Source: DATGLW01 sp035293965
GTDB lineage: Bacteria > Actinomycetota > Acidimicrobiia > Acidimicrobiales > RAAP-2
DNA length: 46,628 bases
Assembly: GCA_035293965.1 (NCBI GenBank)
Contig: DATGLW010000107.1
Span: forward strand, 1-46,628
Direction of reading: 5' to 3'
In this document: piece by piece, positions 14,583-22,740 of the stretch
How positions within the stretch are numbered: position 1 is the stretch's first letter
Layout: each line of letters begins with the position of its first letter
The notes under the pieces: generated by a model
What the model saw: the letters and a program-made list of their open reading frames with translations, nothing else
Databases searched by the model: none
What the model was told of the DNA's origin: nothing
Translations under genes and position numbers: made by a program

Positions 14583-15917
14583 ATGCAGAGCCAACGTGAC
14601 TACGTGCTGCGCACGGTCGAGGAGCGCGGCGTGCGCTTCGTGCAGCTGTGGTTCACCGACGTGCTCGGGATGCCCAAGGGCTTCAACATCACCCCCGCGG
14701 AGCTCGAGAACGCGCTCGACGAGGGGATGACCTTCGACGGGTCGGCGATCGACGGCTTCAGCCGGGTGCAGGAGGCCGACGTCCTGGCCCGACCCGACCC
14801 CACCACCTTCCAGCTCCTGCCCTGGCACGGCGACGACACCATCGTCGCCCGGGTGTTCTGCGACATCGCGAACCTCGACGGCACCCCTTTCGAGGGCGAC
14901 CCCCGCCACGCCCTCCGCCGGACGCTCGAGCGTGCCCGGGCAGCGGGGTACACGTTCTTCGCCGCTCCCGAGGTCGAGTACTTCTACTTCGCCGACGGCG
15001 AGCCGGCGAGCCGGCCCAGGGGGCTCGACTCGGGCTCGTACTTCGACCTGACGGTGGCCGACCTCTCGAGCGACCTGCGGCGCCGCGCCGTGCTCGCCCT
15101 CGAGGAGATGGGCATCCCCGTCGAGCACGCCCAGCACGAGGACGCTCACAGCCAGCACGAGATCGACCTGCGCTACACCGACGCGCTCACCATGGCCGAC
15201 ACCGTGATGACCGTGCGCATGGTGGTGAAGGAGCTCGCCCGCCAGATGGGCGTGCGCGCCAGCTTCATGCCCAAGCCCATCGCAGGGGTGCAGGGGTCGG
15301 GCATGCACACCCACGTGTCGCTGTGGGAAGGCGAGCGGAACGCCTTTGCCGACCCCGAGGATCCCTACGGGCTGTCGACGGTGGCCTACCGTTTCATCGC
15401 CGGACTGCTGCACCACGCGTCCGAGATCACCGCTGTGACCAACCAGTGGGTCAACTCCTACAAGCGACTGGTCCGGGGCTACGAGGCGCCGATCCACGTC
15501 AGCTGGGCCCGCAACAACCGCTCGGCGCTGGTGCGGGTGCCCGTGGTCAAGCGGGGGCGGATCGACTCGACGCGCCTCGAGTACCGGGCACCCGACAGCG
15601 CGTGCAACCCCTACCTGGCCTTTGCCGTCGTGCTGGCAGCAGGACTGTCGGGCATCGAGCACGGCTACGACCTCCCGCCGGAAGCCGACGCGAACCTCTT
15701 CGACCTGTCGCGCCACGAGCTCGCCGCCAAGGGCATCGCCTCGCTGCCGACCAGCCTCAACGAGGCCGTCGACGTCATGGAGCGGTCGGACCTCGTGGCC
15801 GACACGCTGGGCGACCACGTGTTCGAGTGGTTCATCCGCAACAAGCGCGAGGAGTGGGCCGCCTACAAGGCGGAGGTGACCCAGTTCGAGCTCGACCGGT
15901 ACCTGCCGCTCCTGTGA
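14583..15917 (+). CDS. GlnA2-type glutamine synthetase family enzyme (GSI-alpha)
   Basis: A 444-residue GS-fold ligase. It starts MQSQRDYVLRTVEERGVRFV and continues LWFTDVLGMPKGFNITPAEL, closely patterned on actinobacterial GlnA2 (Rv2222c, SCO2241 type). GS motifs include TFDGSAIDGFSR, APEVEYFYF, HEDAHSQHEIDLRY, PKPIAGVQGSGMHTHVSLW and APDSACNPYLAF. It is shorter than GlnA and lacks the GSI-beta insertion, as in the alpha group that is not adenylylated (here NLFDLS). Some relatives act as gamma-glutamylpolyamine synthetases, so glutamine may not be its only product. Start ATG at 14583. The stop overlaps the start of the GlnR-like gene (GTGA), indicating translational coupling. Confidence 0.92.
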   Translation: MQSQRDYVLRTVEERGVRFVQLWFTDVLGMPKGFNITPAELENALDEGMTFDGSAIDGFSRVQEADVLARPDPTTFQLLPWHGDDTIVARVFCDIANLDGTPFEGDPRHALRRTLERARAAGYTFFAAPEVEYFYFADGEPASRPRGLDSGSYFDLTVADLSSDLRRRAVLALEEMGIPVEHAQHEDAHSQHEIDLRYTDALTMADTVMTVRMVVKELARQMGVRASFMPKPIAGVQGSGMHTHVSLWEGERNAFADPEDPYGLSTVAYRFIAGLLHHASEITAVTNQWVNSYKRLVRGYEAPIHVSWARNNRSALVRVPVVKRGRIDSTRLEYRAPDSACNPYLAFAVVLAAGLSGIEHGYDLPPEADANLFDLSRHELAAKGIASLPTSLNEAVDVMERSDLVADTLGDHVFEWFIRNKREEWAAYKAEVTQFELDRYLPLL

Positions 15918-16729
15918 CCGCGCAGGACGTCACGGCGCACATGGCCGACCGGGCACCGCTGGAGCCGGGCGGGCTCGCGGGCTCGCGGGCGGCCGAGACC
16001 CTGCTGTGCTTCCCCGACCCCGTGCCCCGCGAGGTGGCCCTGGAGCTGGCACGGGGCGGCTACCGGTGGCACTGCGTCGGCCGGGCGCCGCAGGCGGACG
16101 CCGACGAGCTGCGGGTGGCGCCCCGGGGCTGGGGCGGCGCGGTGGTGTGTGCGAGCTCGGACCTCGTGGGCGCCCTCGACCTGTGCCGTCACGTCCGCCG
16201 CCGCGAAGTCCCCCTGAGCCCCCTCGTGCTCCTCATCGGGCCCGACCAGCTAGTCGACCTGCGGCTCCGCGACGAGCTCTACGACGACTTCTGCGTGCTG
16301 CCGGCCGGGGTGGGCGAGCTCACGGCACGCCTGGACCACCTGCGGTGGCGGGCAGGGCGCGGGCTGCGACCCGAGGTGATCGAGTACGGGCCCCTCGAGA
16401 TCAACGTCGAGACCTACCAGGCCGCTGTGGCCGGCCGGGTGCTCGACCTCACCTACATGGAGTACGAGCTCCTCCGGTTCCTTGCCGCCCACCCCGCCAA
16501 GGTGTTCACCCGCGAGACGCTGCTCAGCCGGGTCTGGGGCTACGAGTACTACGGCGGTGCCCGCACGGTCGACGTCCACGTCCGGCGACTGCGGGCCAAG
16601 CTCGGCGAGGAGCATGCCCACCTGATCCAGACCGTGCGCTCCGTCGGCTATCGCTTCGGCCAGCCGGGTTGGCCCCCGGGGTCTGCGGCGGGTGCCCCCG
16701 AGCGCCACCTGCCGCCCCTCGACCCCTGA
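15914..16729 (+). CDS. GlnR-like OmpR-family winged-helix regulator with atypical receiver
   Basis: A transcription factor of 271 residues. The C-terminus (about 165-255) is an OmpR-type winged helix with VLDLTYMEYELLRFLAAHPA, KVFTRETLLSRVWGYEYYGG, ARTVDVHVRRLRAKLG and TVRSVGYRF, very close in style to actinomycete GlnR. The N-terminal receiver-like domain lacks the phosphorylation pocket: the strand that should end in Asp reads GAVVCASSDL and no conserved Lys follows. GlnR proteins are likewise phosphorylation-independent. The GTG at 15914 overlaps the glnA2-type stop, so both are made together. It probably controls nitrogen genes, including the two divergent synthetases. A start at ATG 15951 is possible. 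Confidence 0.8.
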   Translation: MTAQDVTAHMADRAPLEPGGLAGSRAAETLLCFPDPVPREVALELARGGYRWHCVGRAPQADADELRVAPRGWGGAVVCASSDLVGALDLCRHVRRREVPLSPLVLLIGPDQLVDLRLRDELYDDFCVLPAGVGELTARLDHLRWRAGRGLRPEVIEYGPLEINVETYQAAVAGRVLDLTYMEYELLRFLAAHPAKVFTRETLLSRVWGYEYYGGARTVDVHVRRLRAKLGEEHAHLIQTVRSVGYRFGQPGWPPGSAAGAPERHLPPLDP

Positions 16730-16747
16730 AGCCCCTCGACCCCTGAA
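16714..16747 (+). repeat. 17-bp tandem duplication across the glnR-like stop
   Basis: GCCCCTCGACCCCTGAA occurs twice in tandem (16714-16730 and 16731-16747). The first copy contains the stop codon. A third, imperfect partial copy follows. Confidence 0.9.
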
Positions 16748-16802
16748 ACCCGTCGAACCCGGCAAACTCCTGACGCTGACGCCCGGTGCCCGCTCGGCCA
16801 CC

Positions 16803-17171
16803 TCATCCGACGGCCAGCGCCCAGGCCTCGACCTCGACACGCGCGCCGAGGGGGAGGGCGACCACCCCCACGGCCGACCGGGCGGGCGGCCTGTCGCCGA
16901 ACGCGGCCGACCACGCCTCGTTGACCTCGGCCAGCTCGGAAAGGTCGACCAGGAACACGGTTGCCTTCACGACATCGGCGAGCCCGAGGCCCTCGGAGGC
17001 CAGTACCTGGCGCAGGTTGGCGAGCGCCTGGCGCAGCTCGGGCACCGTCCCCCCGCCCACGAGGGACGGCCGCCCGTCGGGGCCGGGTACCGCGCCGATC
17101 TGGCCCGACGTGACGACCCAATCCCCGGCGCGGACCACCGGCGAATAGGGCCCCGCCCGTGGCGCGCTCAC
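16803..17171 (-). CDS. RidA/YjgF family enamine/imine deaminase
   Basis: A 122-residue RidA-fold protein that hydrolyses reactive enamines made by PLP enzymes. Signatures include GPYSPVVRAGDWVVTSGQIG near the N-terminus, ALANLRQVLASEGLGLADVV, KATVFLVDL and, near the C-terminus, RSAVGVVALPLGARVEVEAW, which holds the usual arginine. The GTG at 17171 overlaps the stop of the upstream iron-sulfur gene by four bases (GTGA), so the two are co-translated. Mycobacterium tuberculosis carries a RidA homologue (Rv3678c, from memory) next to its MBL, ArsA-like and whiB4 genes, as this window does at larger distance. Confidence 0.88.
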   Translation of the reverse strand: MSAPRAGPYSPVVRAGDWVVTSGQIGAVPGPDGRPSLVGGGTVPELRQALANLRQVLASEGLGLADVVKATVFLVDLSELAEVNEAWSAAFGDRPPARSAVGVVALPLGARVEVEAWALAVG

Positions 17172-18886
17172 GGCGTGCCCCCCACGAGACGGGGCAGCGG
17201 CTGGGAACCGGCCAACGCCGGGCGCAGCCCGGCCCTTGCTCGCCGGGTCGGCCACTCCCCGGGGAGCCCTTCGGCAAGCCACGCCGCGGCGGCTGTCGCG
17301 GCGAAGACCGCGTCCGACCCGTTGACGGGTGGGCCCGCCTCGGGGTGGACCGTCACCACGATCGAGGGAGTCTCGCGAGCGGTCAGGATGCCGAAGGAGC
17401 GGATGGTCAGGTCCTCGACGTTGCCAGGCTCGTCGACGGCGATCCCTTCCCGCCACACCCAGCCCAGGGCCTGGTGCGCCGCCCCGTAGCAGTACGAGCG
17501 CAGGACCGTGGCGTCGAGCACCTCGCCCGCCCACACCTCCGCCCGGACCTCGTGGTCGGCGACCGCCACCCGGGCCCGCCCCCCCGAGGGGCCCACCACC
17601 TCCACTTCCGTTCCCGGCCCCGTCTGCCCGGCCGACGCGGCGCCGAGCGCGGCCAGGACTGCCGCAGCCTCCGCCCAGGCGGCGCCGCGCAGGTCGAGGG
17701 CGACCGGAGGCCCCGCCACCTCCACGAGCTCGACCGCCAGCGACGGGGCGACGGCGGCTACCCGTTCGTGCACGGCACGCAGGTCGGGCGAGCCCGGCGT
17801 GACTCCGACCCGCATGACCCCTGAGCCGTCCGCGCGGACCCCCACGGCCACCGGGGGGCGCTTTGGACCGTTGCGCACCACGTCTTCGCGGCTCCACAGG
17901 ACGCGGACGGGCCTCCCGTGCTCGGCCGCCAGCGACTCGGCCGCGCCGACCACGGGTGAGTGGCGCTTCCCCCCGAAGGCGCCGCCGTTGGCCAGGGGCG
18001 AGGCCGCAGGGTCGCCGGGGCGGCACCAGCTGGCGTCAGGCTCGAGGTAGGCCGGCTCCACCCACGTGGTGCGCAGCGTGAGCGCCCAGTCCCCTTCGGG
18101 GAGGGGCACGGGGTGACGCAGCGCTGCGGTGCTGTTGCGACCCTGGACCTTCCCGCTGCTGCGCCGCGCCTCGACCAGGCTGGGTGCCGGCACCCGACTG
18201 GGAGCGCCGCTCCCGAGCACGACCAGGGCGTCGGGCGGCGCCGTGTCGTCGGCGAACCCGCCTCCACCGAGCACCACGTCCGGTCCCCACCGCTGCCGGG
18301 CCGCGCCCTCGATTGCCGCTCGACGCTCGCAGCGCCACGCGTGGCGGTCCTCACCGCGGGCAGCTGGCGGCGCAGCGGCGGGCGTGGGAGCATTCCGGGG
18401 CTCCACGGCGGCTGCCGCGGGCTCCACGGCGGCTGTTGCGGGCTCCATGGCGAGCGCCGCCGCCTCCACGATGCTCTGCCAGCCCGTGCACCGGCACAGG
18501 TGGGCGAGGAGGGCACTGCGGACGGCCCCCTCGTCCGGCCCTCGACCCCGCTGCTCGAGGGCCACCAGCCTCATGAGGATGCCCGGCGTGCAGAAGCCGC
18601 ACTGGCTCGCTCCGGCTCGGACGAAGGCGTCCACCCAGCGCCCGCGCACCGCAGGGTCGAGGCCGTCGACGGTCGTCACCGACCTGCCTGCGACGCGGCG
18701 GACCGGGGTGACGCACGCGACCCTCGGCGCCCCGTCCACCCACACGGTGCAGCAACCGCACTGGCCCTGGGGACTGCAGCCATCCTTGACGCTGCGCCGG
18801 CCGAGCCGCTCGCGCAGCGCGTCGAGCAGGGAGCCGTCGTCGTCCTCCACCGACACCTCGCAGCCGTCGAGGCGGAAGGCGACCAT
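17168..18886 (-). CDS. [2Fe-2S] CoxS-like protein fused to a shortened CoxL/XdhA-like domain
   Basis: Residues 1-150 are a molybdenum-hydroxylase small subunit. A plant-type [2Fe-2S] site sits in GCSPQGQCGCCTVWVDG with a further Cys at 58, and a second cluster has Cys96, Cys99, Cys131 and Cys133 (QCGFCTPG, HLCRCTGW). A linker with MEPATAAVEPAAAAVEP-like repeats (direct repeats near 18400-18450) leads to a region with large-subunit marks: NSTAALRHP, LRTTWVEPAYLEPDASW and NGGAFGGKRHSPVV. The domain is far shorter than a normal large subunit (about 760 residues), and I see no clear GxGE catalytic motif. No FAD subunit is nearby. It is coupled to RidA. The start ATG at 18886 is chosen; an in-frame ATG 14 codons upstream is possible. 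It may be an electron-transfer protein rather than an oxidase. Confidence 0.75.
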   Translation of the reverse strand: MVAFRLDGCEVSVEDDDGSLLDALRERLGRRSVKDGCSPQGQCGCCTVWVDGAPRVACVTPVRRVAGRSVTTVDGLDPAVRGRWVDAFVRAGASQCGFCTPGILMRLVALEQRGRGPDEGAVRSALLAHLCRCTGWQSIVEAAALAMEPATAAVEPAAAAVEPRNAPTPAAAPPAARGEDRHAWRCERRAAIEGAARQRWGPDVVLGGGGFADDTAPPDALVVLGSGAPSRVPAPSLVEARRSSGKVQGRNSTAALRHPVPLPEGDWALTLRTTWVEPAYLEPDASWCRPGDPAASPLANGGAFGGKRHSPVVGAAESLAAEHGRPVRVLWSREDVVRNGPKRPPVAVGVRADGSGVMRVGVTPGSPDLRAVHERVAAVAPSLAVELVEVAGPPVALDLRGAAWAEAAAVLAALGAASAGQTGPGTEVEVVGPSGGRARVAVADHEVRAEVWAGEVLDATVLRSYCYGAAHQALGWVWREGIAVDEPGNVEDLTIRSFGILTARETPSIVVTVHPEAGPPVNGSDAVFAATAAAAWLAEGLPGEWPTRRARAGLRPALAGSQPLPRLVGGTP

Positions 18887-18948
18887 GCCATTCGCTCTGC
18901 CCCGTTCCCCAGGCCCGGTCACGAGCACGCCCGGGGCTGTGGGGCCGC

Positions 18949-19311
18949 TCAGCTGAACGAAGACCCGCAGCCGCAGGTGCGCGTGGCGTTGGGGTTCGTG
19001 ATGTGGAACCCGGCGTCCTGCAGGCCGTCGCTGTAGTCCAGGGTGGCGCCGGTCAGCAGGTCGGCGCTCGCCGGGTCGACGACCACCTTCACGGACCCGA
19101 ACTCCCGCACGATGTCGTCCGACGCGATCTCAGAATCGAAGAACATCTCGTAGCTGTAGCCCGAGCACCCCCCGGGCCGCACCGCCACGCGCAGCGCCAG
19201 CTCGTCGCCCTCTTCCTCGGCGAGCAGCTGGGCGACCTTCGCGGCGGCGTGGTCGGTCAAGGTCACCGGGTTGGGCTTCTTGCCGATGCTGACCGTGGTG
19301 GCCGTCGTCAC
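18949..19311 (-). CDS. erpA: ErpA/HesB-type iron-sulfur cluster insertion protein
   Basis: An A-type Fe-S carrier of 120 residues. The three conserved cysteines are Cys49 in RPGGCSGYSYEMFFD and Cys113/Cys115 in RTCGCGSSF. The first strand VTLTDHAAAKVAQLLAEEEG fits the family, as do LDYSDGLQDAGFHITNPNA and VDPASADLLTGATLDY. It hands [2Fe-2S] or [4Fe-4S] clusters to target proteins. The GTG at 19311 is supported by GGAGG seven bases upstream. It sits beside a two-cluster iron-sulfur protein and is divergent from the Mrp ATPase gene, also a cluster carrier. ErpA and IscA-type members are hard to separate, so the symbol is by closest style. Confidence 0.9.
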   Translation of the reverse strand: MTTATTVSIGKKPNPVTLTDHAAAKVAQLLAEEEGDELALRVAVRPGGCSGYSYEMFFDSEIASDDIVREFGSVKVVVDPASADLLTGATLDYSDGLQDAGFHITNPNATRTCGCGSSFS

Positions 19312-19475
19312 AGGTGGTCCTCCTTGTCGATTGGCCCAGCAGTGCCGGCAACCGAGCCGGCACACGAGCCGCCTCGCCCGCCCGGGCGTGCCATCTTGCC
19401 GGGCAGCTGGTGCTCGGGCGGCTCGTCCATGTTACCGATGACCGCCCCGACAGGGCACACCGCGCCGGAACCGCC

Positions 19476-19493
19476 CGATCGCGGACGCGATCG
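19476..19493. promoter_or_regulatory. Inverted repeat CGATCGC-N4-GCGATCG in the erpA/mrp divergent region
   Basis: A perfect 7-base inverted repeat with a 4-base spacer (CGATCGCGGACGCGATCG) lies midway in the 283-bp divergent spacer. It could be an operator or a chance GC-rich palindrome. Nothing else is recognisable in the spacer. Confidence 0.3.
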
Positions 19494-19594
19494 TGGGACT
19501 CGGGAAGCCGGCAGGGCGGCGCGAGGCACCCGGGGCCATCCGGGAGAAGCGGCGTGGCCGCGTCGGCAACGCCCCTGCCAGGTAGCATGCGATC

Positions 19595-20791
19595 GTGGCT
19601 TCGGGATCCGCACCGCGCCCGGGGGGGCGCACCGCCGCCGTCGCGGCCCCGCCCGACGCGGCGGCGGTGCGGGAAGCGCTCCGCGCCGTCATGGACCCCG
19701 AGCTGGGCGACAACGTGGTCGATCTCGGCATGGTCGGCGACGTCGAGGTCGGGCCCGATGGCTCGGTGCGGATCGACGTCGCACTGACCGTTGCCGGATG
19801 CCCGCTGCGGAACCAGATCGACCACGACGTGCGCCTGCGGGTTGGCGCCCTGCCTGGGGTGACGTCGGTCGAGGTCCACCTGTCCGAGATGGATGCCGCA
19901 ACCAAGTCGGAGCTCATGGCCCGTGCTCGCTGGAAGGCCCGGGAGCGGGCTCCGGAGACGGCGGTCGCGCCCACGACCCGAGTGGTTGCCGTCGCCTCGG
20001 GCAAGGGCGGGGTGGGCAAGTCGTCGGTGACGGTCAACCTGGCGGTGGCACTGGCCCGGCGGGGGCTCGCCGTCGGGGTCCTCGACGCCGACATCTGGGG
20101 CTTCTCGGTGCCGAGGCTGCTCGGCCTCGAGGGCGCCGTCGAGGCGCGCAAGGGCAAGATGGTGCCGGTCGAGCGCCCCGTCGGCCCGGGCGTGCTGCGG
20201 GTGCTGTCGATGGGGTTCCTCGCCGGCGAGGACCGGGCCATCATGTGGCGGGGGCTCGTGCTCAACCGGGCCGTCCAGCAGTTCCTGCAGGACGCGCACT
20301 GGGGCGATCTCGACTACCTCCTCATCGACCTGCCGCCGGGAACCGGCGACGTCCAGATGGGACTGGCGCGCATGCTCCCGCGCACCGAGATGCTCATCGT
20401 CACCACCCCACCCCTGGCCGCCCAACGCGTGGCCGCCAGGGCCGCCGACATGGCACGCCGGGGGCACCTGCGCGTCGTCGGCGTGGTGGAGAACATGAGC
20501 GCCTTCGTCTGCGACCACGGCACCTCGTACGCGCTGTTCGGCTCCGGTGGCGGGGCCCGCCTCTCTGCGGAGCTGGGCGTCCCGTTGCTCGGCTCCATCC
20601 CGCTGCATCCCGACCTGGCGGCGTCGGGCGACCGGGGCGAGCCCGTCGCTCTCGGCCATGACCGGCTGGCCTCCGCCTTTGCCGACCTGGCCGCAGTCAT
20701 CGCCGAGCAGATCTCGCCGGTCATCGAGACGTCGGGCTGCACCGCCCGGCTGCTCGAGCACGTGGCCCACGCCGTCGCCGCAGGCGACTGA
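19595..20791 (+). CDS. Mrp/ApbC-type Fe-S carrier P-loop ATPase with N-terminal MIP18 domain
   Basis: Residues about 20-105 are a MIP18 (DUF59) domain: VREALRAVMDPELGDNVVDL and LTVAGCPLRNQI, whose cysteine is conserved. The ATPase begins at about 130 with VVAVASGKGGVGKSSVTVNL, a deviant Walker A with signature lysine, followed by VLDADIWGFSVPRLL and LLIDLPPGTGDVQM. These proteins carry Fe-S clusters to apoproteins. Family members often have a CxxC that ligates a bridging cluster (ENMS.F.CP.C), but here the site reads ENMSAFVCDHGTSYALFG with only one Cys, so cluster binding may differ. GTG start at 19595. It is divergent from erpA, which suits a shared cluster-assembly role. Confidence 0.92.
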   Translation: MASGSAPRPGGRTAAVAAPPDAAAVREALRAVMDPELGDNVVDLGMVGDVEVGPDGSVRIDVALTVAGCPLRNQIDHDVRLRVGALPGVTSVEVHLSEMDAATKSELMARARWKARERAPETAVAPTTRVVAVASGKGGVGKSSVTVNLAVALARRGLAVGVLDADIWGFSVPRLLGLEGAVEARKGKMVPVERPVGPGVLRVLSMGFLAGEDRAIMWRGLVLNRAVQQFLQDAHWGDLDYLLIDLPPGTGDVQMGLARMLPRTEMLIVTTPPLAAQRVAARAADMARRGHLRVVGVVENMSAFVCDHGTSYALFGSGGGARLSAELGVPLLGSIPLHPDLAASGDRGEPVALGHDRLASAFADLAAVIAEQISPVIETSGCTARLLEHVAHAVAAGD

Positions 20792-20808
20792 GAGAAGGCG
20801 CCGGCCGG

Positions 20809-22740
20809 CTACGGCGCCGTGGCGGCCGTGGCGAGCCAGGCCGACCCGATGTCGTCGCGTGAACGGTCCGCCGTCGACGCGCGACCGTCCCAGACCAGCT
20901 CGGCACGCCCCTCGGCTGCCAGCTTCCGGAGGTGTGCCCACAGCGAGTGGCGGGCGATCGGGATCCGGTCCTCGGCGACGTCGGCATAGACCAGCGGCAG
21001 CAGCTCGTCGACGGTGCCGTGGCCGAGCTCGGCCAGCGCGGTCGCCACGACCCGCTCACGGGCCAGCCGGTGGGCGGCAATGTCGCGAACCGCGCCGGCA
21101 GGGTCGGCGATGACTCGCCCGTGGCCAGGGCCGATGGTGGCAAAGGCGAGGTCGTCTCGCAGCAGGCGGTCCAGGCTCGAGAGGTAGAGGGTCATGTCGC
21201 CGTCGGGGGGGCGGATGACGACCGTCGACCCGTGCATCACGTGGTCGCCGCTCAGCAGCATGCCCTGGGGCTCGGCCAGCCAGCACAGGTGGTCCGAGGC
21301 GTGCCCCGGGGTGTGGACGGCCCGCAGCCGCAGCTCGGGTCCCTCCAGCACGAAGCCGTCGGGAACCGTCCGGTCGGGGTCGAGCCCCTCGCCGCGATCG
21401 AAGGCGAGCACCTCCGCGCCCACCGAGCGCGCGAGGGCGGCCGCGCCCGGGGCGTGGTCGGGGTGGGCGTGGGTGACCAGGACCCAGCGGATGGTCCCGC
21501 CCGATGCCCGCGCGGCTTCCACGATCGCCGTCCGGTGCGCCTCGTCGTCGGGGCCGGGGTCAACCACCGCCAGCTCAGGGCCGCCGACGAGGTAGGTGTT
21601 GGTGCCCGGCCCGGTCATGATCCCCGGGTTCGGGGCCGTCACCCGGACGATGCCCGGGGCCACGGCCACGGGCCGGCCAACCACGGGCTCGGGGCCGACG
21701 CCACGGTCGGCGACCGCCGCCGGCACGGCGACCTCGATCGGCGCCCCGGGTTCCCGCACCCCCCGAGCCGAGGGCAAGCCGGGTGCTCTCGCCGCCCCCT
21801 GGCGCGCAGGGGTGCCGTCGAAGCCCGGCTCACCCGGGAGCGGAATGCGGACCCCCCGCCCCGGGCTGACCTCGTAGGGGGGGATGGCAGGCGCGCGCGC
21901 CGATGCGGCCTCGGCCACCGACAGCAGATCGGCGGTCGAAGCGAACACGCTGATGGCCTGGAGCATCCGCAGCGTGGGCAGCACGATCTGGATCGACCCC
22001 TCGGCGTGGCGCCGCAGGGCCTCGTCGGGACGGATCCAGACCTCGTCGACGATCTCGACGGCGTCGCTCACCGGGCTCTGCTTCGGGGGTGCCGCTGCCA
22101 CGAAGAACCGGGTGTCGAAGCGCCGGGGAGCGCCCTCGGGAGTCACCCAGTGACCGAAGTAGTGGACCCGTTCGGTCGCGAGCACGAGCCCCTCGCGCGC
22201 GCACAACGCGTCGAAGCTGATGCCACCAGCATTGAGCGACCGCTGCCACGCAGCGGCCCGCCGCCGCTCCTCGGGGAGGGCGAAGGACACGAGGTCCGGC
22301 CCCGGGCCGGCACCGGCCGCCCCAGGGACGTCTCCAGAGGACGGGTAGGCGAAGAGGATCCCTGCCTCCTCGAAGCACTCGCGGATTGCCGCCACCCAGA
22401 ACGCGAGCCCACCTGCCTCCAGCCCGAGCAGGGCACTCGCCGCGGCGTCGGTCCGCCCGGCGCAGCGCCCCGACACCTCCGGGGAGGCGTCCTCCGGTGC
22501 CAGCGCCCCCCCGGGGAAGACATGGGCCCCGCCCACGAACACCGAGGTCGGGTTCCGTCGGACCATGAGGACCTCGATCGACGCCCCGTCATCGCTCGCG
22601 GTGCCCCTTTTGCCCCGCGCAGCGACCGAACCCTCGGCGGCGCCCCCGGCGCCCCCGGCGTCGCGCACGACCATGATGGTGGCGGCCGGGCGCACCGCCT
22701 GTGCGCCCCCGCTCGAGTGGCTGGCGTGCGGCACCGGCAT
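20809..22740 (-). CDS. NUDIX hydrolase fused to an LACTB2-like metallo-beta-lactamase domain
   Basis: A 643-residue two-domain enzyme. The N-terminal domain opens with RPAATIMVVRD, FVGGAHVFPGGALAPEDASP and the NUDIX helix AAIRECFEEAGILF (about 118-130), with the long insertion between box halves seen in NUDT19-type enzymes that act on CoA esters. The C-terminal domain (from about 340) has TAPNPGIMTGPGTNTYLVGG, THAHPDHAPGA near 420, HTPGHASDHLCW and LLSGDHVMHGS, then a winged-helix tail ARHSLWAHLRKLAAEGRAEL, as in LACTB2. The ATG at 22740 gives the usual short lead before the first NUDIX strand; no clear Shine-Dalgarno. In M. tuberculosis a NUDIX gene (Rv3672c) and an MBL gene (Rv3677c) are separate neighbours, from memory. 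Confidence 0.88.
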   Translation of the reverse strand: MPVPHASHSSGGAQAVRPAATIMVVRDAGGAGGAAEGSVAARGKRGTASDDGASIEVLMVRRNPTSVFVGGAHVFPGGALAPEDASPEVSGRCAGRTDAAASALLGLEAGGLAFWVAAIRECFEEAGILFAYPSSGDVPGAAGAGPGPDLVSFALPEERRRAAAWQRSLNAGGISFDALCAREGLVLATERVHYFGHWVTPEGAPRRFDTRFFVAAAPPKQSPVSDAVEIVDEVWIRPDEALRRHAEGSIQIVLPTLRMLQAISVFASTADLLSVAEAASARAPAIPPYEVSPGRGVRIPLPGEPGFDGTPARQGAARAPGLPSARGVREPGAPIEVAVPAAVADRGVGPEPVVGRPVAVAPGIVRVTAPNPGIMTGPGTNTYLVGGPELAVVDPGPDDEAHRTAIVEAARASGGTIRWVLVTHAHPDHAPGAAALARSVGAEVLAFDRGEGLDPDRTVPDGFVLEGPELRLRAVHTPGHASDHLCWLAEPQGMLLSGDHVMHGSTVVIRPPDGDMTLYLSSLDRLLRDDLAFATIGPGHGRVIADPAGAVRDIAAHRLARERVVATALAELGHGTVDELLPLVYADVAEDRIPIARHSLWAHLRKLAAEGRAELVWDGRASTADRSRDDIGSAWLATAATAP

